64,000 nucleotides of DNA, taken from positions 25,469 through 89,468 of the forward strand of contig CAYTBK010000003.1 of NCBI GenBank assembly GCA_964436005.1. The letters run 5' to 3'. The notes under the pieces were generated by a model. The model was given only the letters and a program-made list of their open reading frames with translations, did not search any database and was not told where the DNA came from. Made by a program: the position numbers and the translations under genes. The stretch's first letter is position 1; each line of letters starts with the position of its first letter. Below are positions 9,263 to 17,721 of the stretch, in pieces. The stretch comes from JAGNHB01 sp964436005 (lineage in GTDB: Bacteria > Acidobacteriota > JAAYUB01).

Positions 9263-11161
9263 TTATAGCACGCCCGGCGAAGGGCCGTAGACGAGGAAGG
9301 CGCCGCCGGGCAGGGCTTCCTGGCGAAAACCCGTCGGCAACCGGGCGGGAAGGCGCCGGAGAACGAAGTACGGCGCGCCCCTGTCCGGGTTGCTCTCGTA
9401 AGGCTCCACGAATCCGCTCACGCCGGCCCGGCGCAGCACGTGGGCCGCCACCCGGTTGAGCACAGGCAGGAAGGGGCCGGAAAACAGGGTAACCCCCGCC
9501 CCGCCGAAGCGTTCCACCTGGCCATAATGGTTCACCAGCAGCGGAATATCCGGGACGGAGGCGACCCGCGTCCCTAATAGTTCGGCTCCTGCATCCACGT
9601 ACTCCACCGGCGGCAACGACAGGGCCCCCTCCGGCGGAAAGTCCCAGGCGAAAGGCGGGTACTCCCCGAGAACGGACGCCCCGACCGCCGGGACATACGC
9701 GTCCGCGGCCCCGGCCAGTTCGTCCCGGAGCCGCTTGAGAAAGCCATGGCGAAGCAGCACGGAATTCTCGTTCACGGTGCAGGAAACGACGGAGCAGGAG
9801 GGGGAGGAAAGCCGGTTCGCCAGAAATTCCGCCGTGAGGCCGTGTTGCGAGGCTTCGCCGGTATCCGTCGCCGCGTCGACTTCCCAGAAGACCGGGGCCG
9901 CTTCCTCCTTCCCCGAACTGGCCGCCGGCCCCGCCGCTCGCGCCTGCGCCCGGAGACGCCCGGCCTGGATCTGCACGTCCACCCGGCAGCGCAAGGGGAC
10001 GCGGGCCTTCATGATGTTGGCCAGGACGCCGTCCAGCCCGGGAACGGTGTTGGCGTTGGGGAAGAGGCTGGCCATCTGTCCCGGACGGGCCTCGAGCGGC
10101 ACGGCCAGGGTGATCTCGGCCCCGCGGACGTCCGTGACGGTGGCGCCCTTGCCCCCCACCTTCAGCCGGGCGCCGGGCGACAGGCGGACAAAGGGCTCGC
10201 CTTCGAGCACCAGCCGGTTTCCCCGGGCGTAGGCCACCCGCCCGACGTCCTCGTGCAGGTGCCCCTTGACCCGGGCATACAGGTCGACCGCCGGAAAATT
10301 CCAGTATCCCGGCCCCGTCTCGCGCAGCAGCAGACGTTGCAGCCGCTCGTGAACCTCGCGCACGGCCTCCGGCGCCCCCCCCGCCTCCCGGAGGATGGCG
10401 AAGGCCTTCACCGTTTCGAACACGTAGTCGGCGCCCTTCATGCGCCCCTCGATCTTGAAGGCGCGAACGCCGGCCCGGGCCAGGTCCCGGTAATGGCGGG
10501 TCAGGTCCAGGTCCTTCATGGAGAAGGGCGCGCGCCGGTTCCCGGCGGCCCGGCAGATCTGGGCGCAGAGCCCGCGGTTTCCGCTCCGGCCGGTGGAGAG
10601 GAGGGAAGCGTAGCAGTAGCCGGAAACGGACGCGCACATGGCCCCGAAGACGAACACCTCCGTCTCCAGGGGGGAGGATGCGGCGATGGAGCGGATTTCC
10701 CCGTACGAGAGCTCCCGCGCCAGCACGGCCCGCTTCACCCCGAACCGGGCGAAGAAGCGCAGGCCGTCCAGGGAATGGGTTCCCGTCTGGGTCGAGGCGT
10801 GCAGTTCCACACCGGGGAGGAGCCGGTGCACCAGTTCCATCACGGCCAGGTCCTGGAAAATGACGGCATCCGGCGGACAGCGGCGGATGGCGCAGAGCAG
10901 CCGCTCCATTTCGGGCAATTCGTTCTCGGTGACAACGGTGTTGAGGGCCAGGCAGCTTTTCACCCCGAGCCCGCGCAGGGCGGCGATGGCCCGGAAGGCC
11001 TCGGGCAGGGAAAAATTGGCGGCCCGGTTCCTGGCGTTGAATTGCGAAAGCCCGAAGTAGACGGCATCCGCCCCCGCCTTGACTGCCGCCGCCAAGGCCC
11101 GGACATCGCCCGCCGGGGCCACGATTTCCGGCCTGGGCACAGACGGCCCGCTGGCGGTCAC
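9263..11161 (-). CDS. U32-family protein (peptidase U32 / RNA hydroxylase type)
   Basis: About 632 residues. The N-terminal half is a complete U32 domain: EIVAPAGDVRALAAAVKAGA, YFGLSQFNARN, ELHASTQTGTHSLDG and FKIEGRMKGADYVF. Four cysteines sit in the order seen in RlhA/TrhP relatives (GAMCASVSGYC and NRGLCAQIC), where they hold an Fe-S cluster. Characterised U32 members (RlhA, TrhP) hydroxylate rRNA or tRNA, so an RNA modification role is likelier than the older collagenase label. The C-terminal half resembles the accessory domains of long U32 proteins. The GTG at 11161 overlaps the TGA of the phosphatidyltransferase (GTGA, 11158-11161), so the two are coupled. The frame stays open far upstream, but that stretch only shadows the neighbour. 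Confidence 0.85.
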   Translation of the reverse strand: MTASGPSVPRPEIVAPAGDVRALAAAVKAGADAVYFGLSQFNARNRAANFSLPEAFRAIAALRGLGVKSCLALNTVVTENELPEMERLLCAIRRCPPDAVIFQDLAVMELVHRLLPGVELHASTQTGTHSLDGLRFFARFGVKRAVLARELSYGEIRSIAASSPLETEVFVFGAMCASVSGYCYASLLSTGRSGNRGLCAQICRAAGNRRAPFSMKDLDLTRHYRDLARAGVRAFKIEGRMKGADYVFETVKAFAILREAGGAPEAVREVHERLQRLLLRETGPGYWNFPAVDLYARVKGHLHEDVGRVAYARGNRLVLEGEPFVRLSPGARLKVGGKGATVTDVRGAEITLAVPLEARPGQMASLFPNANTVPGLDGVLANIMKARVPLRCRVDVQIQAGRLRAQARAAGPAASSGKEEAAPVFWEVDAATDTGEASQHGLTAEFLANRLSSPSCSVVSCTVNENSVLLRHGFLKRLRDELAGAADAYVPAVGASVLGEYPPFAWDFPPEGALSLPPVEYVDAGAELLGTRVASVPDIPLLVNHYGQVERFGGAGVTLFSGPFLPVLNRVAAHVLRRAGVSGFVEPYESNPDRGAPYFVLRRLPARLPTGFRQEALPGGAFLVYGPSPGVL

Positions 11162-11778
11162 TTGTCTTCCCTGGGGTTGCGGACGACCGGCATGAAGGAG
11201 GCGCGGGGCAGCTGCTTGTACGTGAAGAGCATGCGACTGATGACGGTCCAGTTGGAGAGAACGGCGATCACCCACAGGACCTGCTCCATCCGGTTGAACC
11301 AGGCGCCCAGGATGAGCAGGACCACGCGCTCGGGCCGTTCGAGGAAACCGGCGTTGCACTTGTCGATGAGGCACTCCGCCCTGGCCCGGGTGTAGCTGGT
11401 CAGGACCGAGCCCATGATGCAGAGGCCGACCAGGTCGACGTACCCCATGCGGTTGCACTTGCCGTAGTACACGATGAGCCCGAGGTAGAGCGCCATGTCG
11501 GAATAGCGGTCGATGACGCTGTCGAAAAAGGCCCCGAAGTCCGACGCCGTCTTCGTGGTCTTGGCCACGGCCCCGTCCAGCATGTCCATGGCCCCCGCCA
11601 GCACGATGATCCACCCGGCTTCCACAAAACGGCCGCGGTAGAGGTAGTAGGCCGCCAGCACGTTGATGAGGAAACCGAGAAGGGTGATGAAATTGGGGTT
11701 GATGTGAGCCTTGCTCAGCAGGAAAACCAGCAGGTTGAGAAGTTTTTTTCCTGCTTTGCCGATCCACTCCGAAAACAT
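11158..11778 (-). CDS. CDP-alcohol phosphatidyltransferase
   Basis: About 206 residues, an integral membrane enzyme that transfers a phosphatidyl group from CDP-diacylglycerol to an alcohol. The signature of the family, D(X)2DG(X)2A(X)n G(X)3D(X)3D, is visible as DMLDGAVAK followed by DFGAFFDSVIDRYSD. The usual Arg after the first motif is Lys here. Several hydrophobic segments follow. I chose the ATG at 11778, which has GAGGGG upstream. The frame extends to a TTG at 11838 without a good ribosome site. The acceptor (glycerol phosphate, inositol phosphate or other) cannot be read from sequence. It is translationally coupled to the U32 gene downstream. Confidence 0.85.
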   Translation of the reverse strand: MFSEWIGKAGKKLLNLLVFLLSKAHINPNFITLLGFLINVLAAYYLYRGRFVEAGWIIVLAGAMDMLDGAVAKTTKTASDFGAFFDSVIDRYSDMALYLGLIVYYGKCNRMGYVDLVGLCIMGSVLTSYTRARAECLIDKCNAGFLERPERVVLLILGAWFNRMEQVLWVIAVLSNWTVISRMLFTYKQLPRASFMPVVRNPREDK

Positions 11779-11929
11779 TCGCGCCCCTCGTCGTCCATGA
11801 GGTAGAGGCACCATAAAGGAATCGGCCGCTTTTTTCAAGCAAAATGTACTTCCCTTTGCCAGTTACCCGTTTCCGCGCTTTTGCCCCGCGCCGCCTGAGA
11901 GTGCGCTCAGATGAAGTTGAACTTTATGT

Positions 11930-11959
11930 TTGCGAAACAGAAGGGATTAGAAGTAAAAT
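11930..11959 (+). promoter_or_regulatory. Candidate sigma-70-type promoter for the kinase/CHAD cluster
   Basis: TTGCGA at 11930-11935 and TAAAAT at 11954-11959 are separated by 18 bp. They lie about 110 nt before the start of the first kinase-like gene, in an AT-richer gap of about 290 bp between divergent genes. The match is by eye only. Confidence 0.35.
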
Positions 11960-12067
11960 GGGTGACGCTCCCAGGCGAAACAAGACCCTTCGGGGACGGA
12001 TGCGGTTTCGCAGCGGGCGGGCGAAGGGAAGCCCGCCCAATCCAGAACGTGGGAAGAGGGAACGCCG

Positions 12068-12745
12068 ATGAACGAACCCCCGCCGCTGCCAGGAAAACTG
12101 ATCGCCGTCGAAGGTCTCGACGGATCGGGCAAGTCCACGCAGATCCACCTGGTGCATCAGTGGCTCAGGGGATTGGGCTGCAAAGTGTTCTTCACCGAGT
12201 GGAATTCGAGCGTCCTGGTGAAGGAGGCCACGAAAAAGGGGAAAAAGAGCATGCTGCTCACCCCGACGACCTTCAGCCTCATCCACGCCACGGACTTCGC
12301 CGACCGTTACGAGCGGCAGATACTGCCCATGCTCAAGGCCGGGCACATCGTCCTGTGCGACCGCTACATATTCACTTCCTTCGCCCGCGACGGCGTCCGC
12401 GGGTGCGACAAGGAATGGCTCCGCAACCTCTACGGTTTTGCCCGCATCCCCGACGTGATCCTGTATTTCAAGCTGCCGCTGGAAATATCCCTGGGTCGCA
12501 TCCTGGAAGGCCGGCCGCAGCTCAAGTACTTCGAAGCCGGCATGGACATGGGCTTTTCCTCCGACATCGTGGAGAGCTTCAAAATTTTCCAGGGTCGAGT
12601 GGTGGATCAATACGACGCCCTGGCCGCCGAATACGGTTTCACCGTCGTGGATGCGACGGAGCAGATCCAATTGCAGCAAAAAACAGTGCGCGAGATCATC
12701 GCCGACCGCATCGACCTCGCCAAATTCCTGCGCCCGGGAAGGTGA
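12068..12745 (+). CDS. Thymidylate-kinase-like P-loop kinase (copy 1)
   Basis: A 225-residue P-loop kinase of the thymidylate kinase fold. The Walker A motif is intact: EGLDGSGKST, with K22. A DR-type motif follows in CDRYIFTSFARD. The TREPGGT-like substrate loop that marks true dTMP kinases is missing, and the corresponding place reads FFTEWNSS. So it is probably not the housekeeping Tmk, and its phosphoacceptor is unknown. Distant relatives include PPK2-type polyphosphate kinases, which would fit the CHAD gene downstream, but that is inference. It starts a plus-strand run with intergenic gaps of only a few nucleotides, and the ATG at 12068 follows a GA-rich ribosome site (GGAACGCCG). Confidence 0.8.
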   Translation: MNEPPPLPGKLIAVEGLDGSGKSTQIHLVHQWLRGLGCKVFFTEWNSSVLVKEATKKGKKSMLLTPTTFSLIHATDFADRYERQILPMLKAGHIVLCDRYIFTSFARDGVRGCDKEWLRNLYGFARIPDVILYFKLPLEISLGRILEGRPQLKYFEAGMDMGFSSDIVESFKIFQGRVVDQYDALAAEYGFTVVDATEQIQLQQKTVREIIADRIDLAKFLRPGR

Positions 12746-12748
12746 CCC

Positions 12749-13450
12749 ATGGCTTCCATCCGCTGTTTCGGCAAACCTCTCCCCGGTGTCGATCTCGGCA
12801 AACTCCTGGGCAAGCTCATCGTCCTGGAAGGACCGGATTCCTCGGGGCGCACCACCCACATCAACATTTTGACCTCCTGGCTGGAGCAGCGGGGTTTCGC
12901 CGTCGCCCAGGCCGGGTTGAAGCGATCCGACCTGGTGGCGCCTGAACTCGACCGGGCCATGCAGGGGAACGTCCTCTCCCCGCGCACCATGTCCCTTTTC
13001 TACGCCACGGATTTTTACGACCAGTTGGAGAACTCCATCATCCCGGCGTTGCGGGCCGGCTACATCGTCCTGGCCGACCGGTACGTCTACACGCTCATCG
13101 CGCGCGACGTCGTCCGGGGCGCCGACCCCGAGTGGGTGGAATCGCTCTATTCCATGGCCATCGTCCCGGATGCGGTCTTCTATCTCATGGCCTCCCCCAA
13201 AGTGCTGCTGGACCGCACGTTGAAAGTCAACCAATGCCTGGATTACTGGGAGTCGGGGATGGACAGCGGGCAGTCCCGCGACTGGTATGACAGCTTCCTC
13301 AAGTACCAGAAGCAGATGAGGGAGGAGTTCCGGCGACTGCAGAAGAAATACGATTTCAACATAACCGACGCCGACCGGTCCGTCCACAGCGTGCAGAAGG
13401 ACCTCCGCGTTCACGTGGAAGCCCTGCTGGCGGAACCGGGAAGCGAATAG
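12749..13450 (+). CDS. Thymidylate-kinase-like P-loop protein with K-to-R Walker A (copy 2)
   Basis: A 233-residue relative of the upstream gene, starting 3 nt after its stop. The fold landmarks align: EGPDSSGRTTHINILTSWL, ALRAGYIVLADRYVYT, and a lid-like basic region. The invariant Walker A lysine is replaced by R34 (codon CGC), and the TREPGG substrate loop is absent. A P-loop Arg usually cripples ATP hydrolysis, so this may be a regulatory or structural partner of copy 1, perhaps forming a heterodimer as thymidylate kinases are dimeric. Identity to copy 1 is low, which points to an old duplication. Function unknown. Confidence 0.78.
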   Translation: MASIRCFGKPLPGVDLGKLLGKLIVLEGPDSSGRTTHINILTSWLEQRGFAVAQAGLKRSDLVAPELDRAMQGNVLSPRTMSLFYATDFYDQLENSIIPALRAGYIVLADRYVYTLIARDVVRGADPEWVESLYSMAIVPDAVFYLMASPKVLLDRTLKVNQCLDYWESGMDSGQSRDWYDSFLKYQKQMREEFRRLQKKYDFNITDADRSVHSVQKDLRVHVEALLAEPGSE

Positions 13451-13459
13451 GAGGAGTGA

Positions 13460-13888
13460 ATGACCCCCAGTGGAAAAGCAGCCCCCAAAAAGCGCAAACC
13501 GTCCAAGACGTCTTCGCGCAAGCAGGCCAACCGCCCGGGCGAGTTGTTGGCCGCGCTCCCGGAAAGGGCCGGCGTGAAAGGGCTGCCCAAAAAGAAGGAA
13601 GCCATCGCCAAGGACCTGGCCAAGGAACTGCGCTCCATGCGCTCGGATTTCCAGCAAGCCATCGAGAAGCTGTCGCTTCGCATCGAGGGACGAATCGCCA
13701 ATCTGGCCGACACCTTCGACGGCGCCGACGGGGCGACCACGCGCATCCCTTCGGCCAAGGTCTCCGAATCGCTGCTCCAGCTCCTCCGCCGTTTCAAGAC
13801 GAAACCGGAGAAGGGGCGCCTCAAGGACATCCTGACCTTCTGCCGCCTGATCAAACACTTCGAATCGGTTCTGCCCCCGGAGAAGTAG
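13460..13888 (+). CDS. Small Lys-rich protein of unknown function
   Basis: A 142-residue protein I do not recognise. The first 30 residues are strongly basic (SGKAAPKKRKPSKTSSRKQ) and probably disordered. Residues 45-85 form a predicted charged helix (AIAKDLAKELRSMRSDFQQA), and the C-terminus is again helical and basic. It begins 9 nt after the second kinase-like gene and ends 2 nt before the phosphoesterase start, so it is clearly part of the same operon. The Lys-rich tail could contact a polyanion such as polyphosphate or nucleic acid, which is speculation based on composition and neighbours. Confidence 0.7.
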   Translation: MTPSGKAAPKKRKPSKTSSRKQANRPGELLAALPERAGVKGLPKKKEAIAKDLAKELRSMRSDFQQAIEKLSLRIEGRIANLADTFDGADGATTRIPSAKVSESLLQLLRRFKTKPEKGRLKDILTFCRLIKHFESVLPPEK

Positions 13889-13890
13889 GG

Positions 13891-14619
13891 TTGAAGATCG
13901 CCTGCTTCTCCGACCTGCACGCCAACAGCCCCGCTCTCTGCGCCGCCATGGAAAAGGCGACGGAGCTCGGCTGCCGGCGCATCCTCGTCGCCGGCGACGT
14001 CGTGGGCGGAGGCCCCCACCCGACAGAAGTCATCGAGATCCTGAAGAGCGCTTCCGTGGAGTGCGTTCTCGGCAACGTGGACCGGAAAGTGCTGCGGATG
14101 GGGCGAGACCCCCAGGCCCAGGGCAAGGCCGTGGAAAGCCCCAAAAAGGCCAACTGGCTCTGGACCTGGAACCGCATGGGAGAGCCGGAACGCCACTGGC
14201 TCAACGCCCTGCCGCGACTGCGCACGGCAAACGTCGGCGGTTGCGTGATCAGCATGTGCCACGGCACCCCCAATTCCGACGAAGAATTCGTGCTCAGCAG
14301 CGTGACCGACCAGGCTTTCCGCAACATGAACGTGGCCGAGGAGGCCCATGTGCTCCTGTGCGGGCACAGCCACTCCCCTTTCACCAAGCAGCTGTGCGGC
14401 AAGCGGATCATCAACGCCGGCTCCGTCGGCCGGCCAGGGGACGGGGATCCCCGGGGCTCATTCGCCGTTCTCGACTGCGACCGCTTTCCGCTTCTCCGCG
14501 TCTCCATCGTACGGTTCGCCTTCCCCATGGACAACCTGCTGGCGGACATCGCCGCCCTGCAGCTTCCCGGAGCCATCCCCGAAGAGTACCAGCGAGGGGT
14601 CAAAATCAGAGGGGCATGA
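13891..14619 (+). CDS. YfcE/MJ0936-type metallophosphoesterase
   Basis: A calcineurin-like phosphoesterase of about 242 residues. The metal-binding motifs appear in order: FSDLHANS (DXH), VAGDVVGGG (GDXXXXG), LGNVDRK (GNXD), MCHGTP and CGHSHSPF (GHXH). These make a two-metal site for phosphodiester or phosphomonoester cleavage. The start is a TTG at 13891 just after the TAG of the small gene, with GGAGAAGTAGGG as ribosome site. The open frame extends upstream to 13456, but that part shadows the small gene. It is the phosphohydrolase of a cluster that also has two kinase-like proteins and a CHAD protein. The substrate is unknown. Confidence 0.87.
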   Translation: MKIACFSDLHANSPALCAAMEKATELGCRRILVAGDVVGGGPHPTEVIEILKSASVECVLGNVDRKVLRMGRDPQAQGKAVESPKKANWLWTWNRMGEPERHWLNALPRLRTANVGGCVISMCHGTPNSDEEFVLSSVTDQAFRNMNVAEEAHVLLCGHSHSPFTKQLCGKRIINAGSVGRPGDGDPRGSFAVLDCDRFPLLRVSIVRFAFPMDNLLADIAALQLPGAIPEEYQRGVKIRGA

Positions 14620-14620
14620 A

Positions 14621-16357
14621 ATGGTGGACGAGAGATCCCTCAACCGGGCCCTGTTCCTCTTCCGGGAGCAGCAAGACGCCGACCGGCTGTTCCATTTCCT
14701 GCAGACCGAGGCCGGAGCCGTCACCCAGGCCACGCACGAGACGTTCGAGTGGCAGTGGCTGGACACGGCCGGCGGCACCTTCCACCTCGCCGGCCTGCGG
14801 GTCCTGCGGAAAAGGGGAGGCGGCAGAACCCGGGCGTCCGGCCAGCCCGCCGGCCACGGGCCCTACGCCACCGACACGGTTCGGCGCCGGCAGCGCCTGC
14901 CGCGCGGCGCCCGGTCGGAAAGCGTCGCCCCCGTGCCGTCTACCGGCTTTCGGTTGGCGCCCTTCCTGATCCAGAAAGGCATCGGTCACTCTTTCCAGGC
15001 GATCGGCCACGCCCTGCAAGCCTCTTTTTTCCTGGCCCGCTGCACCTTCCTCCTGCCGGAAACCGGGATCGAAACGAAAGAGGCCCGGTTTGTCGAGATC
15101 GCTTGGCCCGCCCTCGGAAACCCCCTCAATCCCTGGGAAGTCCTGATCCGCGACCGCTTCCACGGTCTTCCGCTGGCCTCGGACTGGGCCCGCTTCGGGC
15201 TGGAAGCGCTGGGCGGGACCATGCCCGGAGGCCCTCCGGCCGCCCCCCTGGACGCCCCGGGATGGTCCCTGTCCATCCCGGAACATGCCGGGCGGTATAT
15301 CGTCAAGCAGGTACGCAAGATCCGCTGCAACACGGAAGGGGCCGCCCTGGATCTCGACCCGGAATTCGTCCACGACATCCGCGTCGCCACGCGCAAACTC
15401 CGTTTCGCCCTGCGGCTGCTGGCCCCGCAAATCGGCCCGAAAGTCGCGCTCCCGCTCCGCGAACGGTTGCGCCGGATCGCCCTGGCCTGCGGCGAAGTGC
15501 GCGACCTGGACATGCTGGTACATTTTCTGGGCAGCATCGCCGAAAACCACGAGATCGCCGACCACGCCGCCTGGGAAGACCTCCACGAAACATTGGAGAC
15601 GGAACGCCGCAAGGCCCACCGGGCCATGGTCCGGATGCTTCACTCCAGAGAGATGGAGGAGTTGCAGGGAAAACTCGGCGCCCTCTTTCTGCCGGACCCG
15701 CCTCCGTCCGGGGCCATCGACAGCGGACCGGTTCCGCCGACCTCCCTCCCTCCCGCCCGCTGGACCGTCTGCCGGGACTCTCTGCGGCAGGCCGTGAGCG
15801 ATGTCGGGAGAGCCATCCGGAAAGCACGCGAAACGGGCCGGTCCACCGTCGGCGAAATGGATCCCCTGCGCCTGCACCGGCTGCGGATCCTGTTCAAGCG
15901 ATTACGCTATACTTGTGAGTACTACAGTCCCTGGACGGATCCCGTGTTCAAGCCGGTGGTATCGCACTTCGTCACCATCCAGGACAGCCTCGGTCTGCAC
16001 CAGGATGCCCGCAGCGCCTTGTCCTACCTGCACCAGAACCTGGAAAGATTCTGCCGGAGCAGCCTGAAACCGGACGAAACCGCCTTTCTCCTGGGTTTTG
16101 TCTTCGCCTGCTTCCAGCGACAGGCCAGGGACTGCCGGGAGCAGTTCCTGGTTTTGTGGCGTGTTTTTCCCCGCCTGCTGCGCCAATTCCGGGTGCAGTT
16201 GGGCAATTTCCTCGACCAGGGCGGCCCCGGGTTGGAAATTGTGGCCGAAAAATCAACCAGGCCGGGCACCTGGGAAACGGCCCTGGAGCTGGTCCGGCCA
16301 CTCGCCATGGACGGTGCCGATTCCCGCCGGCCATCAACCGGGGAAAGCCGCCGATGA
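14621..16357 (+). CDS. CHAD-domain protein with a degenerate CYTH-like N-terminus
   Basis: About 578 residues. The C-terminal two thirds is an alpha-helical CHAD domain: FVHDIRVATRKLRFALRLL near residue 250, then a second half with LHRLRILFKRLRYTCEYYSP and HQDARSALSYL. The conserved His and Arg/Lys residues of CHAD domains are present. These bind polyphosphate in characterised members. The N-terminal 230 residues include WLDTAGGTFHLAGLRVLRKR, reminiscent of the YDT...LRVR segment of CYTH triphosphate tunnel enzymes, but the EXEXK motif is absent, so catalysis is doubtful. The ATG at 14621 follows GAGGGG and the previous stop. Its TGA overlaps the archease ATG (16354-16357). Confidence 0.85.
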   Translation: MVDERSLNRALFLFREQQDADRLFHFLQTEAGAVTQATHETFEWQWLDTAGGTFHLAGLRVLRKRGGGRTRASGQPAGHGPYATDTVRRRQRLPRGARSESVAPVPSTGFRLAPFLIQKGIGHSFQAIGHALQASFFLARCTFLLPETGIETKEARFVEIAWPALGNPLNPWEVLIRDRFHGLPLASDWARFGLEALGGTMPGGPPAAPLDAPGWSLSIPEHAGRYIVKQVRKIRCNTEGAALDLDPEFVHDIRVATRKLRFALRLLAPQIGPKVALPLRERLRRIALACGEVRDLDMLVHFLGSIAENHEIADHAAWEDLHETLETERRKAHRAMVRMLHSREMEELQGKLGALFLPDPPPSGAIDSGPVPPTSLPPARWTVCRDSLRQAVSDVGRAIRKARETGRSTVGEMDPLRLHRLRILFKRLRYTCEYYSPWTDPVFKPVVSHFVTIQDSLGLHQDARSALSYLHQNLERFCRSSLKPDETAFLLGFVFACFQRQARDCREQFLVLWRVFPRLLRQFRVQLGNFLDQGGPGLEIVAEKSTRPGTWETALELVRPLAMDGADSRRPSTGESRR

Positions 16358-16779
16358 GCATTCCCGGATTCGAATCGATTCGGCATACGGCCGACCTGGC
16401 CATCCAGGTAAGGGGGAATCAGGTCGAAGACCTTTTCGTCTATGCGGTTCGCGGTCTGCACTCCCTGCTGGTGGAGCCGTCCGACCGCCCCGTCGCCGAA
16501 GCGAAGACGCTTTTTCTCGAGGGCGACAGCCCCGAATGGCTTCTCTGGCGGCTGTTGAACGAAGTCCTTTTCCTGTTTGACACCGAAGGTTTCCTGCCCA
16601 TGGACGCCGCCATCGAGGCGCAGGGGGCCGGCTATCTTCGCATCCGGCTCCTCGGCCGGAACTTTTCGCCCGATTCCGACGCCGTGGCGCACGCCGTCAA
16701 GGCCGCCACCTGCCACGACCTGTCCATCACCCGGACCGAGGGCGGCGCCTGGAGCGTCACCATCGTATTCGACGCCTGA
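16354..16779 (+). CDS. Archease
   Basis: A 141-residue archease. The N-terminal signature FESIRHTADLAIQVRG fits the family, including the Asp used for metal binding, and the chain length is normal (about 140). In studied systems archease activates the RNA ligase RtcB for tRNA splicing or RNA repair, helping guanylylation and multiple turnover. No rtcB is visible in this window. It overlaps the CHAD gene by ATGA (16354-16357) and lies 11 nt before the amidase gene, so it is co-transcribed with the phosphate-related genes, perhaps only by proximity. Confidence 0.85.
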   Translation: MSIPGFESIRHTADLAIQVRGNQVEDLFVYAVRGLHSLLVEPSDRPVAEAKTLFLEGDSPEWLLWRLLNEVLFLFDTEGFLPMDAAIEAQGAGYLRIRLLGRNFSPDSDAVAHAVKAATCHDLSITRTEGGAWSVTIVFDA

Positions 16780-16790
16780 GGAGTCCCATC

Positions 16791-17648
16791 GTGTTCATTC
16801 ATCTGCTGCAGATTGAAATCCTTGCCGACCCGGCCGCCCAGCGGCGATTGATCGGGCGAGCCATCCGCGACTTCCAGGGCAAGGAGGGCCTCCTCCTCCT
16901 TCCGGAGATCTTCCATTCCGGTTACAGCGCCCTGCCCGGCGCCGCCATCGAGATGGAGCATCCGCTCCTCGATGACCTGCGCACATTTTCCGGTCAGAAC
17001 CCCGGCCTCGCCATCTTCGGCTCGGTTGCCCGGCGGCGGGGGGAAGGCCAGCCGACCAACGCCATGACTCTTTTCCGCAACGGCGCCGCTTTCCCGTTGT
17101 ACGAGAAAATCCACCGGTTCAGCCCCATGCGGGAGGACACGATCATGGCGGCGGGCACCGCCCTCTCCGCGGTCGATCTGCCTTCCCCGGACGGCCCCTG
17201 GCGGATCGGCTTGACGATCTGCTACGACCTGCGATTTCCCGAGATGTTCCGCCTGCTCCGGGAAGCAGGTTGCGACCTGGTCCTGGTCAGCGCGCAATGG
17301 CCCCAGGGCCGGATCGACGCCTGGAAGGCCCTGCTGGCCGCCCGGGCCACGGAAAACCAGTGCTTCGTGGCCGGGTGCAACCGGTGCGGCAGCGACGGCA
17401 CCACCGCTTTCGGGGGCGCCTCCGCGCTTTTCGGGCCGTCCGGAAGCCCCATCGCCGCGCTCGACGCCGCCCCGGGAAGCCGCTCGGCCTTTCTGGACCG
17501 CGGAATCCTCGCCAAGACGCGCGGCCTGTTCGACCCACTGGCCGACCGGCGCCCCGACATCTACCGACTGGAGGCCGTGACGCCCGTGCGCTTGCTCGAG
17601 CCGGGAAAAGACCGGCCCGGCCCTCCCCGCCCCGCCGTTTCCCGGTAG
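16791..17648 (+). CDS. Nitrilase-superfamily carbon-nitrogen hydrolase (omega-amidase-like)
   Basis: A 285-residue C-N hydrolase. The Glu-Lys-Cys triad is visible: E in LLPEIFHSGY, K in LYEKIHRFSPMRED and C in LTICYDLRFPEMF. Also typical are SAQWPQGRIDAWKALLAARA and the FGGASALFGPSG segment. It is most like the Nit2/omega-amidase branch, which hydrolyses alpha-ketoglutaramate, but it could act on another amide. The start is the GTG at 16791 with GAGGAG upstream, and the gap to archease is 11 nt. Cytoplasmic, with no signal peptide. Confidence 0.87.
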   Translation: MFIHLLQIEILADPAAQRRLIGRAIRDFQGKEGLLLLPEIFHSGYSALPGAAIEMEHPLLDDLRTFSGQNPGLAIFGSVARRRGEGQPTNAMTLFRNGAAFPLYEKIHRFSPMREDTIMAAGTALSAVDLPSPDGPWRIGLTICYDLRFPEMFRLLREAGCDLVLVSAQWPQGRIDAWKALLAARATENQCFVAGCNRCGSDGTTAFGGASALFGPSGSPIAALDAAPGSRSAFLDRGILAKTRGLFDPLADRRPDIYRLEAVTPVRLLEPGKDRPGPPRPAVSR

Positions 17649-17721
17649 GCCAGGCCGCCACTTGGCCGTCGGAAGCGGTGCCACTTCTGTCGAGCATTTC
17701 GCAACAAATCACGGCACTCTA

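Noticed and set aside
7164..10637. Long minus-strand open frame of 1,157 residues.
   Set aside because: It overlaps the real radical SAM and U32 genes in another frame. Its translation is Arg/Gly/Pro-rich without domains, as expected in GC-rich DNA.
12068..13450. Calling the two kinase-like genes tmk.
   Set aside because: The TREPGG substrate loop is absent in both, and one has lost the P-loop lysine.
11924..13858. 644-residue minus-strand frame over the two kinase-like genes.
   Set aside because: The plus-strand genes have P-loops and ribosome sites. The minus frame has no recognisable feature.
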